NCBI GenBank assembly: GCA_949825065.1
Contig: OX463842.1
Location: 52,648,034-52,712,033 of the forward strand
Length of the DNA: 64,000 nt
Source of the DNA: Odontocerum albicorne
Taxonomy: Eukaryota; Arthropoda; Insecta; Trichoptera; Odontoceridae
Reading direction: 5' to 3'
The position numbers and the translations under genes are program-made. Below the pieces are notes generated by a model. It was not told the DNA's origin and made no database searches. It saw nothing but the letters and a program-made list of their open reading frames with translations. This document shows, piece by piece, positions 11,092 to 21,689 of this stretch (positions are counted from its first letter, which is position 1; every line of letters starts with the position of its first letter).

Positions 11092-11515
11092 CTTCTTGAT
11101 GTGTCCTGTCAGGTCCCCCCGACGTTGGCAATCACTCTGGCGAAGGCTTCTCTGTCTTGCGCGACCCGGAACAGCTCCTCCACACGTCTCATTCCGGTCC
11201 AGTCTCTTATATTTCGCAGCCAAGACGTTTGCCTTCTACCTGGACCACGATGGTCTCCATAGTGATATCCTGGGAATGATAATCAGGGTGGTTTCCCGTT
11301 GCCTTCCCTGATAGGTGTTTCTGTAGGGGTCACCCTCCCTTAGCCGGGGGGGTCCGGTTTTATGGCGCCGGACACTCGCACATTCATCCTCTCCTATCTG
11401 CTATGGCACTGATGGTAATATGCCAGTGACCACATTGCCCAGGGCTCGTGGGGCTTAAGAGGCCACTCGTGGACGCTAGGAGTAGGACTATTGGTAGTGT
11501 TGCTGATGGAATGCA
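11092..11515 (-). repeat. LINE 3' coding end with linked GC-rich repeat (possible SINE-like unit)
   Basis: On the minus strand, 11245 down to about 11115 encodes RGPGRRQTSWLRNIRDWTGM, RRVEELFRVAQDREAFARVI, then ANVGGT and a stop. This is the same C-terminal block as the RTE-like copies at 1-776 and 30973-31396. Upstream on the minus strand (to about 11515) is GC-rich sequence with no RT similarity, including GGGAAGGCAACGGGAAACCA. The joined structure may be a SINE that borrowed a LINE 3' end, or an element of which only this part remains. The A-rich/AAG-rich tail lies near 11092. Confidence 0.65.
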
Positions 11516-11879
11516 ACTATGGCGTTACGCGGTATTTTATAGGCACACATTTTCCGGCAAAACATGCACCACCGCGACCCTACCAAACTTTGAGCCCCAT
11601 GTCAATATTAATAAAATTTAATGTCAATATTAATAAATTTAAATCCCGGATTAGAGCTCACTTGAGTCGGAGTCTGCACTCTAAAAGGTGCAAAAATGTA
11701 AACTGTCTTTTTATTAGTATTATTACATCTTTTTTCCATCAAATATTAATAAAAATATAAAGTATAATGTTTAATTTTGCTTTGGAAATGTTGTTAAGGC
11801 GTTAACACTAAAGGTAATCATAGACTGAGTGCATAAAAATGGCCAAATCTTTAATTAATTTACGACATAATATATTGCA
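11516..11879. other. Spacer, no gene seen
   Basis: AT-rich; nothing recognised. Confidence 0.5.
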
Positions 11880-12503
11880 TTAACCCTTCCTTCCCTGTGA
11901 TGTGTAACCAGTACACATTGCTTCTAAAAACTTTAATATCTCTATAAATATATTAAATACTGGGTTCAGATTTTAAGTATTCCTCCGTAATACATTTACG
12001 CATTGAATGAAAAAATAATATTAATAATAATTAGCACTTATCGGCCACATCAGAGATATTTTGTGAAAATCGGAAATAAACTCACTAATACAATCAAACG
12101 TGTGCCAGTGTGTGACGTAGGTATATTCATTCTAAAAAAACACTTTGAGTGAGAAATCAATGCTATTCACGTCTCACTTTCACTCTACTTCGGTATATGG
12201 GAACCTCAAGAAATAGAATCTCAGTTCGCTCGCTTCTCTCGCTTGAGTAGCTCCCGGGTATCCATTTGAGGTGGTCTCTTCGCCTATTTTTTGAACGTCG
12301 GCCGATGTTATTTTCACGTTTTCAGCAATAAAATTTCAATTTTTATCACTTTTGACTTCAAATTTAATTAATTGAAGTGATTGGCTATGAATATTCTTAT
12401 TTTTCCGATTTTAAATCGCTCATTTTCACATGTGTATTGATGTGTTTTGAATACACAGCACCGGAATGCGCGGATTTTTTTAGCACAGGAAGGGAAAGGT
12501 TGA
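11880..12503 (+). mobile_element. TTAA-flanked MITE, subfamily P, copy 1
   Basis: It starts at TTAA (11880-11883) with CCCTTCCTTCCCTGTGATG and ends ...AGCACAGGAAGGGAAAGGTT with TTGA at the right (one base off TTAA). The termini are inverted copies (CCYTTCC / GGAAAGG). It is about 624 bp with no transposase. Inner blocks shared with copies at 15071, 29033 and 39733 are the CACTTATCGGCCACATCAGA block, the GTGTGCCAGTGTGTGACGTA block and the CTACTTCGGTATATGGGAAC block. TTAA targets and CC-starting termini point to a piggyBac-type source. The minus frame at 12368-12712 overruns the element and is not a gene. Confidence 0.85.
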
Positions 12504-12983
12504 CTCACTTCGACATAATATGGGCCGACGAGTATTGAAAACACTTTTCTTATTGGCCGTATGCTCAGCCAGAGAAGTTTGAGGATGCTCGTCTGTAAGA
12601 TGTCTTCGAAAAAGAAGCTGGTGACACAGAAATTAGGTCGTTGTTCACATAGAGCCGAGTTGAGTGGAGAATATTGATCATGGACAAATGCATATAAATT
12701 CAATTTTCCCAAAAATTCACATTTAGAAAAATAATTTAAAAGGCTTAGTTTTGTATGACTTAATTTTTTGTAATTTTTTTACAATGCAATATGTAAAACT
12801 AATATAGTTTAAATGGAAATAGGAACCTCGAGTGCAAGTGTAATGTAATATATAACAACGCAAAACGTTTGACATTTTGTAGATATATGATAGAGAACTT
12901 TAATGAGGGCAGGTTTCAATATACATCAATACATTTTATGTTTTGGTTCTATATACTAAAACACTGCATTATTATCTTAACTA
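12504..12983. other. Spacer, no gene seen
   Basis: AT-rich; nothing recognised. Confidence 0.5.
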
Positions 12984-13192
12984 TTCGGAAATTCTAGGAT
13001 GAGTCCTGTGACAGTTCGCAAATTTGCCCCAATACAATCTTATGTAATGTATTTACCTAAATAACCTGTTATTTATTAGAATTGAGGCTTAAATTAAAGT
13101 TGATAAAATAATTAAAATTACTGAACATCGTTACAAGATTGTATTGGGTCAAATTTGTGAGCTGTCACAGGACTCATCCTAGAATTTCCGAA
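12984..13192. mobile_element. 209-bp MITE with long inverted repeats
   Basis: TTCGGAAATTCTAGGATGAG at 12984 reappears inverted ending at 13192. The inverted repeats run for about 55 bp with few mismatches (TCCTGTGACAG and CCCAATACAATCTT blocks on both arms). The centre is AT-rich and non-coding. Target duplication is unclear (flanks AACTA and CTGTA), so the superfamily is not assigned. Confidence 0.8.
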
Positions 13193-13434
13193 CTGTACCA
13201 CATTCACATAGTGTTCTACTACATCATATCATACGTTCTACTACATCTATATTCAAATCAGTCGTTCACTCATGAGGGTATGTGAAGACCCCAAAAGATC
13301 CATTCTCCTCGCTTTCCACAGAAAAAAATACTGTAAACGTGATTATTTGATAACTCAAAGAATTACATTTACTGTACTATTTCTTTGGTACCTGGCATTC
13401 AGTATAACTAGCCTACACATTGCATTTAATCATT

Positions 13435-14528
13435 TGTCAGATCAGTCAATTCACGCCTCCACAGCCAAGCTGAGGATATATAAAACATATATAATATAAT
13501 AAATCAATTCACACTTCTTCAGGTAAGCAGTTGATACGTACAATTGATAAAATAAATCAATTCACACTATTTTAGCCAAGCAACAGATTAAAACAATCAA
13601 TGTAACAAATCAATTCACGCCTCTTTAGCCAATCAATGGATATATACAATGGATATAATTAATCCATTCGCGCTCTTTTTGTCAAACAGTTGATATGTAC
13701 AATACGTATAATAAATCGAGTCACGCCTCTTCAGCCAAGCAGTAAACTTATACAACAGATAAAATAAATCAATTCACGCCTCTTTAGCCAAGCAGTGGAT
13801 ATATACAATGGATATAATTAATCAATTCGCGCTCTTTTTGTCAAGCAGTTGATATGTACAATACGTATAATAAATCGAGTCACGCCTCTTCAGCCAAGTA
13901 GTAAATTTATATAAAAGATAGAATAAATCAATTCACACTATTTTAGCCAAGCAACAGATTAAAACAATCAATATAATAAATCAATTCACGCCTCTTTAGC
14001 CAATCAGTGGATATATACAATGGATATAATTAATCCATTCGCGCTCTTTTTGTCAAACAGTTGATATGTACAATACGTATAATAAATCGAGTCACGCCTC
14101 TTCAGCCAAGCAGTAAACTTATACAACAGATAAAATAAATCAATTCACGCCTCTTTAGCCAAGCAGTGGATATATACAATGGATATAATAGATCAATTCG
14201 CGCTCCTTTTTTCAAGCAGTTGATATGTACAATACGTATAATAAATCGAGTCACACCTCTTCAGCCAAGCAGTAAATTAAAACAACAGATAAAATACATC
14301 AATTCACGCCTCTTTAACCAAGCAGTGGATATATAAAATGGATATAAATAATCAATTCGCGCTTGAGTCACACTACTTCAGCTAAGTAGTAGATTTATAC
14401 AAAAGATAAAATAAATCAATTCACGCCTCTTGAGTTAAGCAGTAGATTTATATTATGGTTATACAAAATTAATTAATTCTCTTCAACTAAGCAGTGAACA
14501 TATACAAAATATATATTAAATCAATTCA
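13435..14528. repeat. 53-bp tandem array with 371-bp (7-unit) higher-order period
   Basis: The unit is built around AATCAATTCACGCCTCTTTA, then GCCAAGCAGTGGATATATAC. Unit starts at 13771, 13824, 13877, 13930, 13983 and 14036 are 53 bp apart. Distinct unit types (TTCGCGCTCTTTTTGTCAA, CGAGTCACGCCTCTTCAGCC, CACACTATTTTAGCC) recur in the same order, and the CACACTATTTTAG type at 13559 recurs at 13930, which is 371 bp or seven units. The array decays at its right end (14340-14528). There is no coding frame across it. Confidence 0.92.
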
Positions 14529-15070
14529 TAACGACACTTGACGACCTTACCCAAAGGCAAATTTGTTTTCTAGTTCCCGTCACATACGAGTACATTGTAG
14601 TCTCACAATAAAAAAAAAGAACCAAAGCGTTACTGTTATCTTGGAAAGAGGTTTAGCATGTAAACTTACATGAGACACATCTAGGGGATGAGTTGAATTG
14701 AGAATCTGATATGAGCTTTTTGTTTATTAAGAACTTCTGTGCCTATTTTTTGCAACCCCCGCTGGCACCTTCAGGTGTATATCTAGTACTTCTCCAAATT
14801 AGTTTTATTATATAGAAACCCTTAGTAATATGCTACTGAATTATTTAAAATTTTCGCTTAAATATAATAATTTACACATATTGTCCGTTAAAAAGAAACG
14901 TGTTTGATTAAAAACGAAACTAAATTGAGTCAGTTTTTATATAAGTTTCTTGCCACCATCTTGAGCAATACGCTCCCCGCTCGCTTTTCTCCGCGTTACT
15001 ACAAACGTGCATATTGACCCAAGTCAGTGTCACAGCTGTTCACAGTATTGTCATATTATTTCGTTTTGAT
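14529..15070. other. Spacer, no gene seen
   Basis: Nothing recognised; one TACGAGTA octamer at 14585-14592. Confidence 0.5.
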
Positions 15071-15673
15071 TTAACTGTACTAAAAAAAAATGCGCGCGTT
15101 TCGGTGCTGTGTATTCAATACACATGTAAAAATGAGCGATTTAAAATCGGAAAAATAAGAATATTCATAGCCAATCACTTAAACTAATTAAATTTGAAAT
15201 CAAAAGTGATATTCATTCAAATTTAATTGCTGACAACATGAAAAAACATCGGCCGACATTCACAAAACGGACAAAGCGACCATCTCAAATGGAGGCCCGC
15301 GAGCTACTGAAGCGAGAGAAGTGAGAGAACTGAGATCCTATTTCTTGCGTTTCCATATACCGAAGTAGAGTGGGAGTGAGACGTGAAAAGCGTCGCTTCC
15401 TCACCCAAAGTGGTTTTTTAGAATGAATATACCTACGTCACACACTGGCACACGTTTGATTGTATTGGTGAATTTATTCCCGATTTTCACAAAATATATC
15501 TGATGTGGCCGATAAGTGCTAATTATTATTAATATTATTTTTTCATTCAATGCGTAAATGTATTACAGAGCAATACCTAAAATTTTAACCCAATATTTAT
15601 TATATTTGTAGAGATATTAAAGCTTTTAGAAGCAATGTGTACTAGTTACACATCACAGGGAAGGAAGGATTAA
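15071..15673 (-). mobile_element. TTAA-flanked MITE, subfamily P, copy 2
   Basis: TTAA at 15071-15074 and 15670-15673 bound a minus-strand copy of the element at 11880. All inner blocks are shared in inverted order. The left terminus has lost about ten bases: TTAACTGT is followed directly by the A-run, instead of TTAACCTTTCC. The right terminus is complete (CATCACAGGGAAGGAAGGAT). Confidence 0.85.
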
Positions 15674-17289
15674 AATTCATAAAGATGAAACACATCGCTT
15701 TGAGTCAATAAGATTATTCTAAATTCGAACCGAGAGAACCGCAAAAGGTTATCTGTAGAATTATGCGTGATATGTTTGGTATATGAATTAACTTGTCAAC
15801 AGATAAGAGGGGCATTGTATGTTCAGAAAAAAAAAGTTTCTCACAGATACGAAGGACAATTAAGATTGTTTAATATGTACTCCAAAGAGGATCCACACTA
15901 TGCCTCCAGTTCCTAAACCAGTATAATTGACAAAACAATAAACCCTGATCTACATTTAAGGACAAAAAAATTAAATAGCTTTGTTAACATATTTGGCAGA
16001 CCATATTGTCTTTCTTAGATTCATCATCCTGTATTTTGTTTTTTTTTTAATTAAAAAAATTACCTTAACTTTGAAAACGATAAAAAATGCAACTTAAATC
16101 TACCTTGTTACGTTTTGGATAAACCCCCACAGGCATCATTAAAATGTTACACTGTAGTAAGAGGGATGGTTTAAAAAGTGTGGAAAACTTGTGGAGTGTA
16201 CAAATTTATTTTATGATTGAGTTGATATATTGCAAGATAGGGCTATAAAGTGGAAGCTCAGCTGTTTTTATATCATCTAACATTTCGCACCCTATTTAAA
16301 AGTCCCAAATGAATAAATATTGCAATGGGGGAAAAGTTTTTGTGTTATCAGGTCAAACTGTTAAAAGAAGATTTAAGTCTAAATTATTGATAACCTAATG
16401 AATGGATGACTTTAACAACTAAGTTCCGTTCAAACAGATTAACAACGGATCAATACCATTCCACATTGAGGTTTAATTTGGGCTTACATTAAAAGTTAAA
16501 CCAGGATTTCATTAAAAAATAATTACAATTTTGTCCATCAAACGCGTAACCTTAGCACTGATTGCGAAACTATTTATTTAACGAGAATATATTTTTTTAT
16601 GGTTCTCAACATTGTATCTTAATAAAAGATACAGACAGATTAAATAGCGTGATAGAGACACAACATATTTGTCTTAGTCCTAGTTAATTAAATCTTTGGA
16701 TTTAAAACCACTGGAGTAGGCACGAAATTCGTAGTTCGTCACCGTACGTGTTGTGATTATTACCCATACGCGAAGACGCAAAATAACTCGCATACCTCTG
16801 ATGCACATTGATAACTTTATCAGAGGAAGTCAACCGGACTTAAACCTTTTTTTCAGGCACCATCGGGAGTCGAAGTAGAGTGTCATACCAACTATATTTT
16901 ATCACGGATTTTGTCAAGTAATTGCTAAGTAGTACGGCATCACAGTTTCGATTTAAGAGATATTTCAGAATCTATTTCGCTTAAATAATCTTTATGTGCA
17001 CCTTACTTATCAGTATAAGTGTAAATATTATCCGTGAACTAACTAACATACTAACATGAACACCCCCTGCAAATGAATGGCGCTCCTATTCACATAGTTG
17101 ACAAATAAAAATATTTGGGTGCTGTTACTGAGGATGAAGGCGTTAATTTGGTTCCCATTAAAAAAAATTAGACTGGTTTTTGCTTAAAGTCTTGTTGACA
17201 AATTTTGAGTCGGGAGATTGCCACTTGGCATTAAATATGCCAGGTTTTCCTGCGTATAATTAATCCATAATACAGCCCAATAGAACCAT
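15674..17289. other. Long spacer, no gene seen
   Basis: About 1.6 kb of AT-rich sequence with only short frames. A somewhat less AT-rich stretch at 16690-16870 is unassigned. No recognised repeat was found by eye. Confidence 0.45.
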
Positions 17290-18039
17290 AGAAAAGGCGT
17301 CAGAACTCACGGCCAAAAAGTGGATATGATAAGATTTGCAAACGATATTGCCCTGATCGCCGATAGCAAAGAAGAACTAAAGGAGTCCTTGGAAGCTATG
17401 GAGAATGTCCTAAATACCAAGTTCAACATGAAAATTAACAAGGACAAAACAAAAGTTATAACCGTAGGCAGAGACGAACACCAAATTAACATACTAATGT
17501 CAGGAGCTGCACTTAAGAACGCAAAAGAGTTTGTCTATCTTGGAAGCAAGATCACATGGAATGGCCGTACAAAAAGAGAGATTGACAGTCGCATCCAACA
17601 AGCAAAACTCGCCTTTAATAAGAAATAAAAGATTTTCAAATCCAACAACATGGAGCTAAAGCTCCGCAAGCAAGAGCCATGGTTTGAGATATGGACCTAT
17701 AGACGAATCCTAAGGATTTACTGGAAACCCCACATTACAAATGACGAGGTTCTCAGCAGGATCGAAGAAAACAGGCACCTGTCATACACCATATCAGAAA
17801 TGCGTGCAAAATGGATGGGTCATATGCTGCGACATGAAAATATCCTGTACAGTATACTGGAAGGAATGATTGAGGGATCGATTGGCAGAGGGTGTCCTCG
17901 CCGAGAGTATCTGGAGCAAATATGCCACGATATGGACTGCTCATCCTATACAGAGCTCAAGAGGATTGCTGAGGACCAAGCGGAGTGGAGGAGGAGATGC
18001 AGGGCTTTGCTACTAACCAATCCCCAGGATTCACACTGA
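17290..18039 (+). pseudogene. LINE reverse transcriptase fragment with mutated active site
   Basis: A single frame (17320-17628, an in-frame TAA at 17626-17628, then 17650-18039) encodes the RT catalytic region to the C-terminus. Blocks: DMIRFANDIALIADSKEEL, FNMKINKDKTKVITVGRDEH, EFVYLGSKITWNGRTKREID, then EIWTYRRILRIYWK, WMGHMLRHEN and GRGCPRREYLEQICHDMD. The family motif FADD is FAND here (17335-17346), so the first catalytic aspartate is asparagine. About 20 to 25 residues are missing after LRKQEP, where the YVWSVLLYG block normally sits. The element starts abruptly near 17290. It is inactive by three independent defects. Confidence 0.88.
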
Positions 18040-18612
18040 ACAAAAGAGGACAGCGCAAACGCAAAGTAATTAAATAAACGGAATAGTGAGCATTGTTTTA
18101 GTAAATTAAATGGCCATGAAATATTTTTTTATTATTTATCATTTATAATAATTTGATACAATAACCGTCCCTTATTATAAGATTTTCCATGTTCGACATC
18201 TGTTTATTTTTAGTGATTTTTCTGCCCTGACTTTGGATTTATAAAAAAAGTATTGAATATCTTTGGAATATCAAATGCGATGAAACAATATAATTTAGAA
18301 CGGGATATTTTTAAAGAGAAAAAAACACTGACTAGTTTAAAGAGTCTATTCATTTCGTTCAATTCATTAATGAATGCATAAATGAACATTTTGAATGTTT
18401 TATGACCCGTAATCAAAGTTTATCCCACACTAATTCGTATTTGTTTTCGGATTAACAAGACATTTTATGCGCAACCTTTATTTATGTTTTCAGCTTAACC
18501 GTTGCCCTATAAAATGTTTTGTTGGCAACTGAAATACATAATTAAACAGATATTCTCATAACGCAATAACCCAAAGCATAAAATTATTTTATATAATATA
18601 AATACTCGTATT
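18040..18612. other. AT-rich spacer, no gene seen
   Basis: Nothing recognised apart from a TACTCGTA octamer at 18603-18610. Confidence 0.5.
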
Positions 18613-19241
18613 ATAGTATAAATAGGCCAAAACCCATACGACGGCTGTCGTCAAAGAAAGAATACGAGAATTAAGAGAGCGAGAGAGGAATACTTGGATT
18701 CTCTACGAAAATAATTCGAAATTTGAATCTCGGTGGGTCCGTGATAAATGAAAAGATGGAAACTATACTGAACGAATTTTAAATACCTAGCTTACAATTT
18801 TTGAAGCGGTATAAACGGGGACGATGTATAAATAATACATATAAACAAATTCTACATTTATGAATATATATTTTCATAAATGTAGAATTTGTTTTACTTC
18901 CGTGAATATTTCACGGGTTGCAACTAGTCATAGTATAAATAGGCCAAAACCCATACGATGGTTGTCGTCGAAGAAATAATACGAGAATTGAATTTTGAAT
19001 ACAATAGAGTGAGAGAGGAATACTTGGATTCTCTCCGTAAGTAATTAAAAATTTGAATCTCGGTGTGTCCGTGATACTGAACGAATTTTAAATACCTAGC
19101 TAACAATTTTTAAACCGGTGTAAAAGGGGACGATGTATAAATGATACAATATATATAAAGAAATTTTACATTTATGAATATATATTTTCATAAATGTAGA
19201 ATTTGTTTTACTTCCGTGAATATTTCACGAGCTGCAACTAG
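18613..19241. repeat. Tandem duplication of a ~315-bp unit carrying two hairpins
   Basis: ATAGTATAAATAGGCC begins unit 1 at 18613 and unit 2 at 18930; both end GCAACTAGT. Each unit holds an inverted repeat with arms CAAATTCTACATTTATGAA and TTCATAAATGTAGAATTTG (18852-18895 region; second copy near 19156-19206, left arm slightly altered), followed by CGTGAATATTTCACG, itself a hairpin. Unit 1 has a short extra segment (ATGAAAAGATGGAAACTA). It is non-coding; the source element is unknown. Confidence 0.85.
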
Positions 19242-19565
19242 TTTCTAATTATGTATTTAAGACTTTCATGCAAATATATTATGAAAGCAGAATCTTTCTA
19301 GCTCAAAGTCTAATTTAGCCCTTAAATTACTATGAATAACATGTATATTTGTTATCTTGATGTTAGTATGAAGTTATTGGATACACTAGGGAGATAAATA
19401 AATGTCTTCATTGTCTTTTGAAATTAAAAAATCCGATTATCGTGCCAGACTCCAATGTCTCAAAAAAAGACAGCAACAAATCTTCACGTTCTGTCAACTC
19501 TCTTTGTAGTGTTTCTTGATCCAAGCTCTCCTCAGTATTATCGTAAAACCTTAAATTTTCTTCAT
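19242..19565. other. Spacer, no gene seen
   Basis: Nothing recognised. Confidence 0.45.
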
Positions 19566-19918
19566 GAATATGGACCTAATGTATTCCTCTAGTCTGGTGG
19601 TAGCAGGACCGTTTGCTTACCAAGGCATAATATGGACTATTCCTCTAGTCTGATGGTAGTAGGACCGTTTGGTTTCCAAGGTAAAATATGGACTATTCTT
19701 CTAGTCTGGTGGTAGTAGGACCGTTTGGTTACCAAGGTATAATATGGATTATTCCTCTAGTCTGGTGGTAGTAAGACCGTTTGGTTACCAAGGTATAATA
19801 TGGATTATTCCTCTAGTCTGGTGGTAGTAAGACCGTTTGGTTACCAAGGTGTAATATGGACTATTCATCTATTCTGGTGGTAGTAGGAACGTTTGGTTAC
19901 CAAGATATAATATATTCT
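19566..19918. repeat. 56-bp tandem repeat, six copies
   Basis: ATTCCTCTAGTCTGGTGGTA-type blocks start at 19583, 19639, 19695, 19751, 19807 and 19863, an exact 56-bp spacing. Each continues with GGACCGTTTGGTTACCAAGG. Units differ by a few substitutions only. It is non-coding. Confidence 0.92.
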
Positions 19919-20159
19919 ACGCATTATTTTCTGCGGTTCACGAACGATTTTCCTGACTTAATCAGATATACTTGATTATTTTCAATATTCGAGAATAAAC
20001 TTGTAATAGTTTCGATTTGAAAGACAGCTTTTTATAGCACCGTTTAGAGAAGATACTATCCTCAATGAGGCTCTAATGGAACTCAAACCCATTAATATTA
20101 AACAAATAGCTATATCACCGCCTGGTGCATCATACATTAAACAACATTTTCTTTGTTAA

Positions 20160-20342
20160 TATCCTAACCTTATAAGAGTATTGCCATGTGACAATCTCCT
20201 TCAATCAACCAGAAAGATGTTTGTGAGGCCTTAAATAAAAACCGGACTGAAAATGTATTTTTTTAACTGAGTGTCAGTGAGAATTGAGCCCGCGACCTCT
20301 GGGTCGGAAGACAGGTGATTTAAAACTGGACCACGGAGGTCG
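20160..20342 (-). repeat. tRNA-derived SINE, copy 1
   Basis: On the minus strand the unit starts CGACCTCCGTGGTCCAGTTT (A-box-like), runs through CACCTGTCTTCCGACCCAGA and GGTCGCGGGCTCAATTC (B-box-like), and then into a non-tRNA body with the block AGATTGTCACATGGCAATAC. The plus-strand copy at 32592-32780 shares the TGTCTTCC, B-box and AGATTGTCACATG blocks. The head does not give a complete cloverleaf, and the body is shared, so this is a SINE rather than a tRNA gene. Transcription would be by Pol III through the internal boxes. Confidence 0.7.
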
Positions 20343-20714
20343 TAAAATATTCCTTGTCCTTAACATCCATAGATTTAATCATAATCTTTAATTTCCTTTT
20401 TTTTCTTCTTGTTAGTTTTCCTTCAATTTTTTTTTTCGTACACTATGTTAAATATACGAACGTAGACACCAATGATGAACGTAGACACCAATGATAATTA
20501 TAAAACAAAAGCTGATTGATTGTAAAAAATAGCTTTGAATCAATAAATCTTCTCGAAGTATGTGTCTGAGAAAATACCATAAATAAATATTACTTACGTA
20601 TCGAGCAGAAATAATTTTCAAAAATAATCATCCGAAATAAACACAAAGATGTTATTTGCGTTCGGGGATTCCAATTTTGCAACCATCTTACGCCGCAGAA
20701 TGATTCATGAATTT
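20343..20714. other. AT-rich spacer, no gene seen
   Basis: Contains a short direct repeat (AACGTAGACACCAATGAT, twice around 20459-20492). Otherwise nothing recognised. Confidence 0.45.
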
Positions 20715-21050
20715 CAGCATCCCAGGTCCGAGTAAAACGTTTGGGGGAGGAAAATTGGAAGCGCAGAAGGATGGGAGCTTTGGTTATGTCGGGGGTATGA
20801 GGGACTTCCAACCCCTAGGGGCGATTCACACTTTCTCGCCTCCACTTTGTCTTTCCCCGCTGTTTTCCGCTGCGCCGTCAGCGGCTGTGCTCTTTTTGCT
20901 GAAACGTTATCTGCGCGTGAGCGTCACGTGTCACATAAAAAAACACATTTGGATCCTCCCCGACCCCAAACTCACCCCCGATCCCTCTTTCAGGACCCCC
21001 AGTACGACTAGGATGGGTGGCTTGGTCACCAAATTTCATTCCCCAAGTTT
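20715..21050. other. GC-rich patch of unknown origin
   Basis: GC is about half, in contrast with the flanks. It contains CpGs and CGTGAGCGTCACGTG, which holds a CACGTG E-box. A plus frame of 146 codons (20707-21147) crosses the patch and runs into AT-rich sequence, with no recognisable domain. It could be a regulatory island or an unrecognised mobile sequence. Confidence 0.35.
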
Positions 21051-21689
21051 TTGTGTTTCTTGGAAAAATGTTTTTTTTTTCTTCATTTTATCATTCCCAG
21101 CCATCAGATTTAAATCAGTTTGTTTCAAAGTGGTTCACAAAATATAGGAATATAAATTTTAAAATGTTTTTTGTAAGGATCGTTCGGAACTCAAAAGAAT
21201 TTTTACAAATTTTTCATATTAAATGTCAGAAGTTTTGATCATTTTATTTTTCTTTTTTTCGTATTTACGACATAGACCGAATGAATACTCAAATACTGAA
21301 TAAGCATATTCGAAATGTGAATTATTTTGAAAAATATCAAAATATTATTGTTTCATCATATCTCAAATACTGAGGTGTAATGATGATCTGAAAAGTGTAA
21401 CGAGAACTGTTAAATACTATATCATAAAATACTGAAAGATTCATTACATAAAATACTGAAAGATTTTGGCTTTGAAAAGCTTTGTAATAACAAAATGTCT
21501 AAATAATTTATTCTACAAATGTTTAATTTATTAACGAAGTCCCAACGTAAGGACTTTTTGTTGTCTATGTATTTTATATGATTAACATAGATTTAGACAA
21601 TGAAGGGATTTATTTAAACATAAGAATTACAGAGTCAAATGAGTAAATTATTTGAGAGATGTTAAGAAACATATTAGAGAAGGAATAAT
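21051..21689. other. AT-rich spacer, no gene seen
   Basis: Nothing recognised. Confidence 0.45.

Noticed and set aside
12368..12712. 114-codon minus-strand gene
   Set aside because: It starts outside and ends inside the TTAA MITE. The P copies elsewhere do not keep the frame.
20280..20342. tRNA gene on the minus strand
   Set aside because: A- and B-box-like motifs are present, but a full cloverleaf is not, and the adjoining body is shared with another locus. It is called a SINE instead.
20707..21147. 146-codon plus-strand gene in a GC-rich patch
   Set aside because: No recognisable domain, and it runs into homopolymer and AT-rich sequence. Kept only as a GC-rich patch.
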